Shown: positions 53,650-63,347, counted from the first letter of the stretch. The stretch: 64,000 nucleotides of DNA from UWMA-0277 sp965183885 (GCA_965183885.1 OZ238992.1:744001-808000), one strand, 5' to 3'. The notes: a model not told the origin generated them from the sequence alone. Translations and numbers: made by a program.

Positions 53650-55347
53650 ATGAAAAAAAATTGGAATTTTCTTAAAGCAGATAACACTCTAGTTAATGAA
53701 CTAGCAACAGCGCTTAATGTAAGTACTATTGTAGCTCATTTATTAGTACTTAGAGGTATTACAACTTACGAGGAAGCAAAACTATTTTTTAGACCAAAAC
53801 TAAGTCACCTCCACTCCCCTTTTTTAATGAAGGATATGGAAAAAGCAGTACAAAGAATTGAAACTGCCCTTGCTAATGGTGAGCAAATATTAGTATATGG
53901 CGATTATGATGTTGATGGAACTACTTCTGTTGCTATGCTTTATTCTTTTTTAATGAAACAAAGCAATAACATTTCTTATTATATCCCTGATAGATATGAT
54001 GAGGGCTACGGAATTTCATTAAAAAGTATTGATTATGCAAAAGATAATAATTACAGCTTAATCATTGCCTTAGATTGTGGTATTAGGGCTGTCAATCAAA
54101 TTGATTATGCCAATACAAAAGGAATTGATTTTATCATCTGTGATCACCATAACCCTGCCGAAACAATACCAAATGCCATTGCAATATTAAACCCTAAACA
54201 AAGCGACTGTTCCTATCCTTATAAAGAACTTTCAGGATGTGGAGTTGGCTTTAAGCTAATTCAAGCTTTCTCTGAGAAAAATAATATCCCATTTTCAGAA
54301 ATTGAAGAATACCTAGATTTACTTACTGTAAGTATAGGCGCTGATATTGTTCCTATGACAGGTGAAAATAGGGTGCTTTCTTTTTATGGTTTAAAACGCA
54401 TTAATCAACAACCTAGGATAGGCCTAAAAGTATTGATGGAGATTGCAAATAAAACTAAGGAATTAAATATTACAGATGTAGTATTTGGTATTGCTCCAAG
54501 AATTAATGCTGCTGGAAGAATTGAACATGCAAAAAAAGCTGTAGAAGTATTAATTGAAAAGGATTATGATAAAGCAAAAGCCTTTGCTGATAAAATTGAA
54601 GAGAACAATATTAGACGTAAGGAATTAGATAGAGACATCACTATAGAAGCTTTAAAGATGATTGATACTACTAAAAAGTCAACAGTAGTGTATAGTGAAG
54701 ATTGGCATAAAGGTGTTGTAGGTATTGTTGCATCTCGCCTTATTGAAACCCATTATAAACCTACTATAGTATTAGCGGAGAAGGATGGGCTATTAACAGG
54801 ATCAGCCCGATCAGTACACGATTTTGATGTATATACTGCTATTAATAAATGTGCCTACTTATGTGAGAAATTTGGAGGACATAAATATGCCGCTGGATTA
54901 AGCATTAAGAAAGAAAATCTGGCTCAATTTATTGAGGAATTTGAACAGGCTGTTAGCAGTACAATTACAGAAGACCAACTCACTCCTAAGGTTAATATTG
55001 ATAAAATAATTGCTATTGATGCTGTTGATGATAAACTATACAGAATAATAAAACAGTTTTCTCCCTTCGGTCCTAAAAACCTCTCTCCAATATTTGCAAG
55101 TAAAAATATTATTGATAATGGTTATGGGAAACAAGTTGGAGCCGACAAATCCCACCTTAGGATTAATGCAAAGCGCAGCCAAGATGCAATTGCAGGTATT
55201 GGCTTTGGAATGGGGCATTACTTTCCTGAAATTAAAGAAGAGCAAGCTTTTGATATCTGCTACTCAATAGATGAGAATGAATGGAATGGGCGCAAAAGCC
55301 TCCAATTAAGGCTAAGAGATATTAAAACAAATAGAGCTAACTCATAG
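53650..55347 (+). CDS. recJ: Single-stranded-DNA-specific 5'-3' exonuclease RecJ
   Basis: RecJ degrades ssDNA in recombination and repair. In this 565-residue protein, the DHH phosphoesterase core has YGDYDVDGTTSVAML (Asp85, Asp87, Asp89), ALDCGIRAVNQIDYANT, CDHHNPAE and GVGFKLIQAF. The DHHA1 region has KGVVGIVASRLIETHYKPTIVL and GSARSVHDFDVY. The C-terminal OB domain (IGFGMGHYFPEIKEEQAFDICYSID) ends NRANS. Its last codons lie within the left 21-bp repeat described separately. It starts with zero gap after the DAHP synthase. Confidence 0.95.
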   Translation: MKKNWNFLKADNTLVNELATALNVSTIVAHLLVLRGITTYEEAKLFFRPKLSHLHSPFLMKDMEKAVQRIETALANGEQILVYGDYDVDGTTSVAMLYSFLMKQSNNISYYIPDRYDEGYGISLKSIDYAKDNNYSLIIALDCGIRAVNQIDYANTKGIDFIICDHHNPAETIPNAIAILNPKQSDCSYPYKELSGCGVGFKLIQAFSEKNNIPFSEIEEYLDLLTVSIGADIVPMTGENRVLSFYGLKRINQQPRIGLKVLMEIANKTKELNITDVVFGIAPRINAAGRIEHAKKAVEVLIEKDYDKAKAFADKIEENNIRRKELDRDITIEALKMIDTTKKSTVVYSEDWHKGVVGIVASRLIETHYKPTIVLAEKDGLLTGSARSVHDFDVYTAINKCAYLCEKFGGHKYAAGLSIKKENLAQFIEEFEQAVSSTITEDQLTPKVNIDKIIAIDAVDDKLYRIIKQFSPFGPKNLSPIFASKNIIDNGYGKQVGADKSHLRINAKRSQDAIAGIGFGMGHYFPEIKEEQAFDICYSIDENEWNGRKSLQLRLRDIKTNRANS

Positions 55348-55349
55348 CT
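55329..55349 (+). repeat. Left copy of a 21-bp direct repeat (recJ 3' end)
   Basis: AAATAGAGCTAACTCATAGCT, of which 20 of 21 bases match 63465-63485. It covers the last recJ codons and stop. Its core has inverted arms AGCTA and TAGCT. Confidence 0.6.
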
Positions 55350-55389
55350 ACTCTTTTTACCTTAATATTACTCTAAAACAACTATTTAT

Positions 55390-55545
55390 TTAATTTATAG
55401 AACCCGCATTTATTTTAGGTTTAATATTTTTTACTTTATGATACGAATCTATAGAAAAACCCCCAGAAAACCCTGCCCCAAACGCAATACTTGCAATTCC
55501 TTTTATCCTCTTCTTTTCTTCACATACAACTCTAATTATTAAAGC
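55390..55545 (-). pseudogene. Possible remnant of a small gene (51 open codons, no start)
   Basis: The minus strand between recJ and the GNAT-like gene is open for 51 codons: ALIIRVVCEEKKRIKGIASI, then a Gly-rich hydrophobic GAGFSGGFS, ending KPKINAGSIN before a stop. It has coding-like composition but no ATG or GTG, and a stop lies directly upstream. It may be the tail of a lost membrane protein or a chance frame. I do not recognise it. Nothing else is visible in 55348-55623. Confidence 0.25.
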
Positions 55546-55623
55546 TCAAAAAATAATTATAAATAACAAAAAGTATATTTTAATCTTGATCAATTTTACT
55601 AAAATATTACTTATTTTAGTCCT

Positions 55624-56199
55624 ATGATTTTGGCCAACTTAAGAGATAAAAAAATTGTAATAGATATTATTTCTGAAACATTTAAAACTAATCCTAGTGT
55701 GAATATTACAATAGGAAGCAGAAAAAATAGAAAGAAGAAAATTACCTACCTAGCATCCTACGCATTCATTAAAGGGTTTAATAGAAAAGGTACATTTTTA
55801 TCAAATAATAAAAAAGGGGTTGCAATTTGTTATCGTTCAAATTATAAATCTGTAAGCCTAAAAGAATTTTTTTATGAATTACGTTTTGCTATTTCAATTC
55901 CACTAAAAAACCTTTTCCAAACCTTAAAGCGCGAAACACATATAAAAAAACATCGCTATAAAGGGAAACACCTTTATTTTTGGTTTTTTGGTGTTAAAAA
56001 AGGAGGAGATAAAGCAGGTTTTGAGTTGAAGAACAACCTATACCAAATCTCAAAAAAAGAACAGCTTCCAATTATCTTGGAAACATCAGTAAAAAGAAAC
56101 AAAGATGTCTATAAAAGATATGGTTTTAGTGTATATTATGAATGGTTAAATTATGACAAAGAGAATACACTTTGGTTTATGATTCGTAAGCCTCAATAA
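55624..56199 (+). CDS. GNAT-like N-acyltransferase, substrate unknown
   Basis: This 191-residue protein has a basic N-terminal half and a C-terminal pattern resembling GNAT acyltransferases: HLYFWFFGVKKGGDKAGFELKNNL..IS....LPIILETSVKRNKDVYKRYGFSVYYEW, where the NKDVYKRYGF segment matches the end of the GNAT core (Asn/Tyr pair before the last strands). Motif A is not a textbook Q/RxxGxG/A, so the assignment is moderate. It converges on the desaturase gene with a 7-bp gap. It could N-acylate a long-chain amine, but that is inference from the neighbours. Confidence 0.65.
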   Translation: MILANLRDKKIVIDIISETFKTNPSVNITIGSRKNRKKKITYLASYAFIKGFNRKGTFLSNNKKGVAICYRSNYKSVSLKEFFYELRFAISIPLKNLFQTLKRETHIKKHRYKGKHLYFWFFGVKKGGDKAGFELKNNLYQISKKEQLPIILETSVKRNKDVYKRYGFSVYYEWLNYDKENTLWFMIRKPQ

Positions 56200-56206
56200 A
56201 ACCTAA

Positions 56207-57310
56207 TTATCTAATATTCTTCTCAAAATTTTCTGTTGGTTTTTTACCAAGTCTCATTAAAAAAATAAAATGTGAAATATAACTTTTTGCAATACTTTCT
56301 TGATAATTATAAGGAAGGCCATACTCAAGAATTGTTTCTTTTATTATTGGAGTTAAGGCCTCATAATGAACATGACAAACTTTCGGAAAAAGATGATGTA
56401 CAATATGATGATTAAAAGCTCCAAAAGCATAAGTTATAAATTTATTATCTGTTGCAAAATCGTTAGTAACTATCACTTGATGGTGTGCCCATGAACTTTT
56501 TATACTTCCACTTTCATCTGCTTCTGGGAAGGTAGAATCTTCAGAAAGATGTGATGGAACGAGAGCAATTGTTAAACAGATACTAGCACTAACATGCATA
56601 ATAAAGAACCCAATTATTGCCTGAATTATTGAAAGATTACTAAATATAGGTAATAAAAGAAAAAAAGCACTTAAATAAATTAATTTTGATACAATAAACT
56701 TAAAAATGGTACCTTTTGTTTTTTTAGCCGATAAATACTCAGAAGCTCTAGAGGAAAAAATATCAGTATAATCTCTTATTAATGTCCAATTAAGTGAATA
56801 AAACAAATATAAAAATGGAATATAGATAAATTGAAATTGATGATATCTAGCCCATTTATTATTAGAGTAAATTCTAACAATTTTTGATTGCGTAGTATCT
56901 GGGTCCTTATCTCTAATATTAGGATAAATATGGTGCCCTTGTACATGTCTTTTTTCCCAAGCATAACTACTTGCTCCTAGTAATTCAAAAGAGTATTTAA
57001 AAAGATTATTTATCTTCTTGTTTGAAGACACTGCATTATGTACTGCATCATGGCCCAAATTTATTCCAATAACGATCATAAGTATACCCATCATAATATA
57101 ACTCATCATTAAAAACCAAATATTCGTAAATATAAATAATGAAATATATGTCAATAAATAAAGTGACACCAAAATTATTGCCTTACGATAAATTTTACTA
57201 CCTCCATACCTTGTCAACCCGTTGGACTCAAAGTATAAAGCTACTTTTCTTTTAAGGGTACTGTAAAAATCATCAGTATCATTTAAAAACTTAAGTGCAT
57301 TATTTTTCAT
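56207..57310 (-). CDS. Fatty-acid desaturase, membrane di-iron type
   Basis: This is a 367-residue desaturase using the ATG at 57310, which overlaps the preceding gene by only 11 bp; a longer frame from 57346 would overlap by 47 bp. The three histidine boxes are GHDAVHNAVS (HxxxH), KRHVQGHHIYPN (HxxxHH) and FNHHIVHHLFPKVCHVHYEAL (HxxHH). There are about four membrane segments. This box pattern is that of acyl-lipid or front-end desaturases (linoleoyl/sphingolipid type), not soluble acyl-ACP desaturases. It is the last gene of the lipoprotein-hydrolase-oxoamine synthase operon. Confidence 0.88.
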   Translation of the reverse strand: MKNNALKFLNDTDDFYSTLKRKVALYFESNGLTRYGGSKIYRKAIILVSLYLLTYISLFIFTNIWFLMMSYIMMGILMIVIGINLGHDAVHNAVSSNKKINNLFKYSFELLGASSYAWEKRHVQGHHIYPNIRDKDPDTTQSKIVRIYSNNKWARYHQFQFIYIPFLYLFYSLNWTLIRDYTDIFSSRASEYLSAKKTKGTIFKFIVSKLIYLSAFFLLLPIFSNLSIIQAIIGFFIMHVSASICLTIALVPSHLSEDSTFPEADESGSIKSSWAHHQVIVTNDFATDNKFITYAFGAFNHHIVHHLFPKVCHVHYEALTPIIKETILEYGLPYNYQESIAKSYISHFIFLMRLGKKPTENFEKNIR

Positions 57311-58559
57311 CTTTAGAGGTAAATTTATTCTTTTTATATTTTGCAATTGTTTTACTATATAGATTTAAAGCCAGTTTTTTCGCAACCAAATTAAATGCCA
57401 TTACCGTATGTTCAATATCTTCAACAGTATGATTTGAAGTTGGGATTAACCTCAATATTATTTCTCCCTTTGGTACAACAGGATACAATACCATTGAGCA
57501 AAATACATTAAAATTTTCCCTTAAGTCCTCTACTATTGCCATTGCCTCATAAGGAGTTCCATTAAGATGTATAGGAGTAATGCAGGTGTTAGTTAAACCT
57601 AAATTAAATCCACTTTCTATAAGTTTTTTTTGTAAAATTTCTGTAATTTCCCTAAGAGATGCTCGCTTCTCATCTATACTGATTACTTTAGATAATCGTT
57701 TTTCTAAACCCAATACAAGCACTAAAGGGAGAGAACGTGAGTAAATTTGAGAACGAGCATTATATTTAAGAAAATTAATTACCTCTTTAGAACCAGATAG
57801 AAAAGCACCTGTAGAACTAAAAGCTTTTGTAAAGGTTGCAAAGTAAATATCTACTTTATCATTAATATTTTGTTCAAAATGTGTTCCTCTTCCTGATTTA
57901 CCTAAAACACCAAACCCATGTGCATCATCTAAAAGAAAAGTAAATGAATATGTATCTTTAAATTTAGCTATTTCTACTATTTTACCTTGATCACCCCGCA
58001 TACTAAAAACCCCTTCTGAAATCACCAATATTGAACCATTAGAAACCTCACAATGCTTTTTAGCTCGAACTAAGCATTTTTCTAATGAGTCCATATCATT
58101 ATGCTTAAAAGACATCCTAAAGCCTTTATGCAGCCTAACTCCATCTATAGTGCATGCATGACATTCAGAATCATATATAACTACATCTGAACGACGTAAT
58201 AAAGTATCAATTATAGAAAACATTCCCTGATAACCCATATTTAATAATAATGCAGCCTCCTTCATACTATAATCAGCTAACTTTTCTTCAAGACGTCTAT
58301 GAACTTTTGAATCTCCAGTTAACAACCTAGATCCCATAGGATATGTTTGCCCATAAACACTCACATTATTGGAATCAAACTCTAATAACTCAGTATCATT
58401 TGCAATACCCAAATAATCATTAAAACTCCAACATATTACTTCCTTACCATTAAATAAACAATTATTAGATATTATGCCCTCCAAATGTGGATAAACCCAA
58501 TAACCTTCCATAATATCTGCCCATTGACCTAAAGGAGATTCATTGTTTCTTAGTTTCAT
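57300..58559 (-). CDS. Alpha-oxoamine synthase, serine/cysteate palmitoyltransferase-like
   Basis: This 419-residue PLP enzyme condenses an acyl-CoA with an amino acid. Motifs are FNDYLGIANDTEL, YPMGSRLLTGDSKVHRRLEEKLADY, FLLDDAHGFGVLGKSGRGTHFE (PLP Asp and His) and FTKAFSSTGAF, which holds the Schiff-base Lys. The AONS/SPT/KBL family is certain; the substrate is not. No biotin genes are nearby, while a desaturase follows by 11-bp overlap, so a long-chain base (sphingolipid or sulfonolipid) function is more likely than biotin synthesis. The C-terminal tail is extended and Lys-rich. Confidence 0.8.
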   Translation of the reverse strand: MKLRNNESPLGQWADIMEGYWVYPHLEGIISNNCLFNGKEVICWSFNDYLGIANDTELLEFDSNNVSVYGQTYPMGSRLLTGDSKVHRRLEEKLADYSMKEAALLLNMGYQGMFSIIDTLLRRSDVVIYDSECHACTIDGVRLHKGFRMSFKHNDMDSLEKCLVRAKKHCEVSNGSILVISEGVFSMRGDQGKIVEIAKFKDTYSFTFLLDDAHGFGVLGKSGRGTHFEQNINDKVDIYFATFTKAFSSTGAFLSGSKEVINFLKYNARSQIYSRSLPLVLVLGLEKRLSKVISIDEKRASLREITEILQKKLIESGFNLGLTNTCITPIHLNGTPYEAMAIVEDLRENFNVFCSMVLYPVVPKGEIILRLIPTSNHTVEDIEHTVMAFNLVAKKLALNLYSKTIAKYKKNKFTSKDEK

Positions 58560-58589
58560 TCCGTATAATTTATTTTTTAACTCATTCTT

Positions 58590-61500
58590 TTAATCCACAT
58601 AAATAGCTTTGGTTCCTTCTTTTCCATTCATTTGCACCTTTAATACTTTAATCGCAGGAGGACCACTATCATCCACATCTACTTTATCTCCTTGGTGTAA
58701 GTACTGATCTGCCTGCACTCCAAACATATCAAAAAGCTCAGAGGAAGAAATGGTATTCAACTCAGGATTATCAGGATCAATAACAATATACTCGTCATCA
58801 ACTTCGGTTCTAAAAATAAGTAAATCATGAACTCCTCCTGCATTGGGATTTAATGTTGGGTAAGAACAAATTACATTTTTTACTGTTGTACCACATTCAT
58901 TAGTTATTTTTACGCGTAATTTTATAAAATAGTCAGGATTTAAACCTGTGTTATTTGCTAAACTAACAGTAGCTGATAAATTTCCTGGGTCAACAGTAAA
59001 GTTTGCAGCTACAGAAGATATTACTTCCCATTCAATATCAGTAGTAGTATTTACATCTTGCTCTGTAAAATTATAAAGTTGTGAATTAATTGTTAGTGTA
59101 TAATTTGGGCTACCCATAACATTTGTTCCTGTTTGTGTTTTTATTAGTTCAAACAAAGGTTTATCCATAAGATATTTTATTTCCTCTGTTCCATCAGGAA
59201 AAATTGCTTTTACCCATCTATTGGTCGTATGCGAAGTATTATTATTAACCAAAGAAGGATAATAGCTTGAAGCAATTTTTTGTATAGTTAGTGTACCAGG
59301 AGCTGTTGAAATAATACTAACACCACTTGAAACTTCCCAACTAGCTAAGCAGTCTTCCGTTACATAGGTAGCAAAATCATTTACACAAACTACTTTAGGC
59401 CCTTGAATAGTCGTACTCAAACTAGTACAACCCTGCCTATACGCATAAATAGGATCTTCATCCAGTTCTGCTATAAGCCAAGTAACCATATTTTCACTTA
59501 CCTCTACATGCATTTGATTGTCAGGTGGTGCATAATAATTAGCAAAAGGGGTATAGCCCTCACAGACTAAATCCTGACAACTTAAATCTTCTGCCCACAA
59601 AAGCTCAGGACCTGTATAAGCAAGGGAGCTTTTAGTAGGAATAAAACAAAAATTTTGGTCAGGAGTCGTTTCTTCATGCATTCCTACAATTCCACCAGAA
59701 GTAGCAAGAATATACCAAGGATCACTTCCTGCACTAATTTGCTCATTCCATCCTTTTTCTAACAGAGGTAAAATCTCAAAAGCACCTCCTGGGGAAGTAT
59801 CCAAACTCCCCTTAGAGAAGGCTTTAGCATAATATCTTGTGTAGCTTTGAAATGGTTTTTTTGTCCTAAAAACCAAAGTATTATTTACATCATTTCTTCT
59901 TATTCTTAACCTAGCCTTACCTGATAATGGAATAATCCCTAAGAAACCAGTCCAAATCCAAATAGTTTCATTCAAATCCACGATATTCCCTCCTGGACTA
60001 CCAACAGAATTCCCATCTATAGCTCCATTAATCGTAGCTACATTTCTACACTCTGTTGGAAAGCCTAAATTAGCTAAGCTTGTCTTAAAATTAGCTCTCA
60101 AGGAATGTTCTGCTGGGTAGCCCCAATTATTATGGGGATTAATATGATTCAATAGCATTTGTTTTGCAGCAGGAGTTATTAATGGATAAAATGCATCTTG
60201 ATCGCCAGTATATTTCAATAATTTCTGAACCCCTATAGCAATATTAGCTCCTTTCTGTGGAGAATCAAAGGATACCCATAAACGGACATTATGGTCTTCA
60301 TTGTTCTGCTCCATTTGGGTTAAAGCTATTCTTGAAATAAGCCCACCCATACTGGGGCCTATTACTACCAATTCCTCAGTACTTCCATTTTCAACTAATT
60401 TAGCATTAGTCTCTCTAATCAATTCTTTTAACACTTGGGCATTTCTACCAATATAATCTGCTCCACCATCTACGATTTCACTATATAATAAGGTTGTAAA
60501 GCCCGTTGCCCATGGATGAGGATTAGGAATTAATCTACTTCTCCATGATTCATAAATTGGAAAATTCAACACCACAACATCATAGCCCTCATCTTGTAGC
60601 TTTTTAATTAGTGAAATATCATCATCTTCCTGAGAATCATAATATTCTGTCAGCTTATAGAAACTTTTCACACTAGGGTCATTAGGTCTTTTGGTTGTCA
60701 ATATCCCTCTAATATCATCAGGGTCAAAACCATCGGTAATGATAATGGGTTTGGTAATTTTACTATGATCTTTCCCTAGAAATACCATATATTCTCCTTC
60801 ACCTAAGGTAGCTACTCCATCCTCTATATAAGTATCTGTAGCTGTAATGGGGATAAGGTCTGGGTCATCAGCTGTCATTTTTGCACTACTTAATGCGGTA
60901 ACATAAATACCTGCATAAGTAGTAAGGCTATCTCCACCAGTAAATACAATATCAAAAGCGATAGTCTTTTTTCCGCTTTCGCTAAAGCTAAGCGTTCCTA
61001 CTGGAGTTGCTAAAGCACTATCTTTCACAAATTCCACAGTTTGCCCTTCACAAGTCATATTTAGGCTTTGTATTGTTTGGCTTGCATTCAATAACATTAA
61101 AGGACTTATTGATATCCTGATTTGATTGCCATTAATCTGCCCGCTGTTTAGTGGTGCTATTACTACTTTATGCAAATCGATATAAGGATTTTTAATGCTA
61201 TCTTTTTCCAAATAACCATTAGCATCCAAGTGCAAAGCCCCTGTATCACTTGCTAAAATGGCAGAATCCAGATAAATTGGGTTCAGTGCCGTATAATTCA
61301 TATTGATAATCCCCAAAGCAATGGTATCTTTAAATTCATAATTTAAAGCGATAGTACGCACCTGTTCATAAGTTAGGTGATTATTCGCTATAGTAGTTGC
61401 TCGGTGCAATTCACTCCACACCTGCATAAAATGATGATGACTGGAGGTATTGTTACTGTCCGTATTAAAGCTATTCAAATGGGTTAGGGAAGCTACCCTG

Positions 61501-61712
61501 TCGTACAAAATTCCATTTTTGTAGTAAGTACTATCAGTTGCTATTAACTTGGATAAGAAAGCATCCATTTTTTCTTGGTAAGTATCAAATTGCAAAGAGT
61601 CCAGGGGCTCTTGTGCCTGCAAGCCGCTGCTCATTAAAAAAATACTCACTACCATACAACTTAAAGCGATTTGCTTTAAGGCTCCTAATTTGTTTTTGTT
61701 TAAACTTCTCAT
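58590..61712 (-). CDS. Large secreted alpha/beta-hydrolase (lipase/esterase-like) protein
   Basis: This 1040-residue protein has a signal peptide (to about residue 34, GLQAQ). Residues about 35-310 are a divergent beta-rich N-terminal region. An alpha/beta-hydrolase domain spans about 320-560: KPIIITDGFDPDDIR, YDVVVLNFPIYESW, and the nucleophile elbow GPSMGG with Ser454, followed by LWVSFDSPQKGANIAIG. The last 300 residues look like Ig/PKD-type repeats. No T9SS sorting domain is evident at the C-terminus (ends EGTKAIYVD). It is 5 bp from the upstream lipoprotein gene and 30 bp from the oxoamine synthase gene. Confidence 0.7.
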   Translation of the reverse strand: MRSLNKNKLGALKQIALSCMVVSIFLMSSGLQAQEPLDSLQFDTYQEKMDAFLSKLIATDSTYYKNGILYDRVASLTHLNSFNTDSNNTSSHHHFMQVWSELHRATTIANNHLTYEQVRTIALNYEFKDTIALGIINMNYTALNPIYLDSAILASDTGALHLDANGYLEKDSIKNPYIDLHKVVIAPLNSGQINGNQIRISISPLMLLNASQTIQSLNMTCEGQTVEFVKDSALATPVGTLSFSESGKKTIAFDIVFTGGDSLTTYAGIYVTALSSAKMTADDPDLIPITATDTYIEDGVATLGEGEYMVFLGKDHSKITKPIIITDGFDPDDIRGILTTKRPNDPSVKSFYKLTEYYDSQEDDDISLIKKLQDEGYDVVVLNFPIYESWRSRLIPNPHPWATGFTTLLYSEIVDGGADYIGRNAQVLKELIRETNAKLVENGSTEELVVIGPSMGGLISRIALTQMEQNNEDHNVRLWVSFDSPQKGANIAIGVQKLLKYTGDQDAFYPLITPAAKQMLLNHINPHNNWGYPAEHSLRANFKTSLANLGFPTECRNVATINGAIDGNSVGSPGGNIVDLNETIWIWTGFLGIIPLSGKARLRIRRNDVNNTLVFRTKKPFQSYTRYYAKAFSKGSLDTSPGGAFEILPLLEKGWNEQISAGSDPWYILATSGGIVGMHEETTPDQNFCFIPTKSSLAYTGPELLWAEDLSCQDLVCEGYTPFANYYAPPDNQMHVEVSENMVTWLIAELDEDPIYAYRQGCTSLSTTIQGPKVVCVNDFATYVTEDCLASWEVSSGVSIISTAPGTLTIQKIASSYYPSLVNNNTSHTTNRWVKAIFPDGTEEIKYLMDKPLFELIKTQTGTNVMGSPNYTLTINSQLYNFTEQDVNTTTDIEWEVISSVAANFTVDPGNLSATVSLANNTGLNPDYFIKLRVKITNECGTTVKNVICSYPTLNPNAGGVHDLLIFRTEVDDEYIVIDPDNPELNTISSSELFDMFGVQADQYLHQGDKVDVDDSGPPAIKVLKVQMNGKEGTKAIYVD

Positions 61713-61717
61713 AATTT

Positions 61718-62383
61718 TTATTTTTTTAGCAACCAGTTATTTCCTAGTATATCATCAAAAGCAATAAGCCCATTAAATTCATCATAATACAGTATATTTA
61801 CTTTTTTATAATAGTCTTCATCTTCATTATAAACACTATCATTTATACCCGATGCTATAGTAAATACATCCCTATAAATTTCGCTTCCTATTGTCATTTC
61901 AGTTTTATCACTGTCATAATCTATCTCTTCATAACCTCCATTATATAAAGGGAGAGAGATTTTAGCCTTAAAAGCAGATGAATACTTTGTATATTTATCA
62001 GCCTTTGCTTCTTCTAAATCTAAAGGAAATCTCTTGAAATAATATCGCATACTACTTAAATCAGAATCAATAAAATATGCCCAAATAATTATATAGTCAT
62101 AATTAAAAAAACTTGTTGAAGTAGGGTATCCGTATATAGAGTAAAACCTTTTTAAATCTTCATCTACACTCCAAACAACTAATTTTATTTCTTCAGCTTG
62201 CTGGTTTTCATAAATAATGGTATCGTTTAGTTTTAACTCTAAAATTCTAGTATAATCCTCTGCTGTAAAATTATAATAAGCTACAGGTCCTTCTACTTCC
62301 TTTTTGCAAGAGGCTGCCATTAATGAAATAAACAAACCTACAACTAGGCTTGTTTTTAGGGTTTTGCTAAGAATTTTTTTCAT
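61718..62383 (-). CDS. Lipoprotein of unknown function, first gene of the accessory operon
   Basis: This 221-residue protein has a lipoprotein signal with the lipobox cysteine at residue 26 (LMAASCKKEVEG). The mature protein is acidic and Tyr-rich (FTAEDYTRILELKLNDTI, LKRFYSIYGYPTS, YYFKRFPLDLEEAKADKYT, ending GNNWLLKK). A second, decayed copy lies at 62654-63317 and is about 80% identical over the first 130 residues. There is no recognisable domain. Its own promoter, with a palindrome, is at 62415-62456. Coupling to the hydrolase (5 bp) suggests a shared job at the envelope. Confidence 0.7.
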   Translation of the reverse strand: MKKILSKTLKTSLVVGLFISLMAASCKKEVEGPVAYYNFTAEDYTRILELKLNDTIIYENQQAEEIKLVVWSVDEDLKRFYSIYGYPTSTSFFNYDYIIIWAYFIDSDLSSMRYYFKRFPLDLEEAKADKYTKYSSAFKAKISLPLYNGGYEEIDYDSDKTEMTIGSEIYRDVFTIASGINDSVYNEDEDYYKKVNILYYDEFNGLIAFDDILGNNWLLKK

Positions 62384-62414
62384 AATAATTTGTTTTTAAT
62401 TATATAATGCTGCA

Positions 62415-62456
62415 CAAAGCTAAACAACAAAAAATAAAATACTATGCTTAGCATAG
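62415..62456 (-). promoter_or_regulatory. Promoter and palindrome upstream of the lipoprotein operon (copy 1)
   Basis: On the minus strand a -7 box TAGCTTTG (62415-62422) lies 32 nt before the ATG. Twenty bases further upstream is CTATGC-3nt-GCATAG (62442-62456), a 6-bp inverted repeat covering the -33 region, well placed for a regulator. The rest of the gap (62457-62653) shows nothing. Confidence 0.6.
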
Positions 62457-62653
62457 CATCTCCATTTTACTAGATATAAAATATGTATTCTTTATTTTTT
62501 TGTGCAATACATTATTTTTGTTAATTACTAATTTTGTGCGTTTTTTATTGTATAAAAAATGTTCAACAACGAGATGCTTCAATTCCATTCAGCATGACAA
62601 CATTTTTTATCTTATGTCTAATCTCTAAAAGCGTAGCGGTCTCATGTCTTTCT

Positions 62654-63317
62654 TTATTCTTTTAACCTCCAGTTATTTCCTAATATATCATCAAAACCTA
62701 TAAGCCCATTAAACTCATCACAATACATTTACTTTTTTATAATAACCTTCGTCTTCATCATACACACTATCATTTATGCCTGATGCTATAGTAAACACAT
62801 TCCTATAAACTTCACTACCTATTGTTATTTCAGTTTTAGCACTATCGTAATTTACTTATACATAATTCTCCCCATTATATAAATCCAAAGAAATAGAAGC
62901 ATTAAAAGCAGATGGATATTTCGTATATTTATCATCCTTTGCTTTTTCCAAATCTAAAGGAAATCTCCTGAAATTATAATCTAGATAAAGATAATTAGAC
63001 TCAATAATACTAATAGTGTTAGTTATATAATCATAATTAAAAAAACTTGCTGAAGTAGGATACCCATATATAGAGTAAAATGCTTTTAAGTTCTCATCTA
63101 TACTCCAAATAACTAATTTTATTTCTTCAGCGTTCTGGTTTTCATAAACAATAGTATCATTTAGTTTTAAATCTAAAATTCTAGTATAATCCTCTGCTGT
63201 AAAATTATAATAGGCTACAGAGCCAGGCTCTTCCTTTTTACAAGAAGCTGCCATTAAAGAAATAAATAAGCCTACAAGCAAGGTTGTTTTTAGTGTTTTA
63301 TTAAATAGTGTGTTCAT
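62654..63317 (-). pseudogene. Decayed second copy of the operon lipoprotein
   Basis: The frame from the ATG at 63317 starts MNTLFNKTLK and has the same lipobox (LMAASC) and FTAEDYTRIL and YSIYGYPTS segments as the intact copy. It stops at an in-frame TAA after NGENYV, about residue 153. Reading on in the same frame resumes the homology (NYDSAKTEITIGSEVYRNVF, GINDSVYDEDEGYYKKVNVL). A second lesion, consistent with loss of about 5 bases in a short tandem repeat, then breaks the frame. The remaining tail matches the intact end (DEFNGLIGFDDILGNNWRLK). The first 150 residues could still be made. Confidence 0.8.
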
Positions 63318-63347
63318 AATATTTGGTTTTAATGGGTTAATGCTCTT

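Noticed and set aside
55438..55542. Short plus-strand frame starting MIRIYRKTPRKPCPKRN
   Set aside because: Only 34 codons, no promoter box, and the opposite strand has more protein-like composition; neither is convincing.
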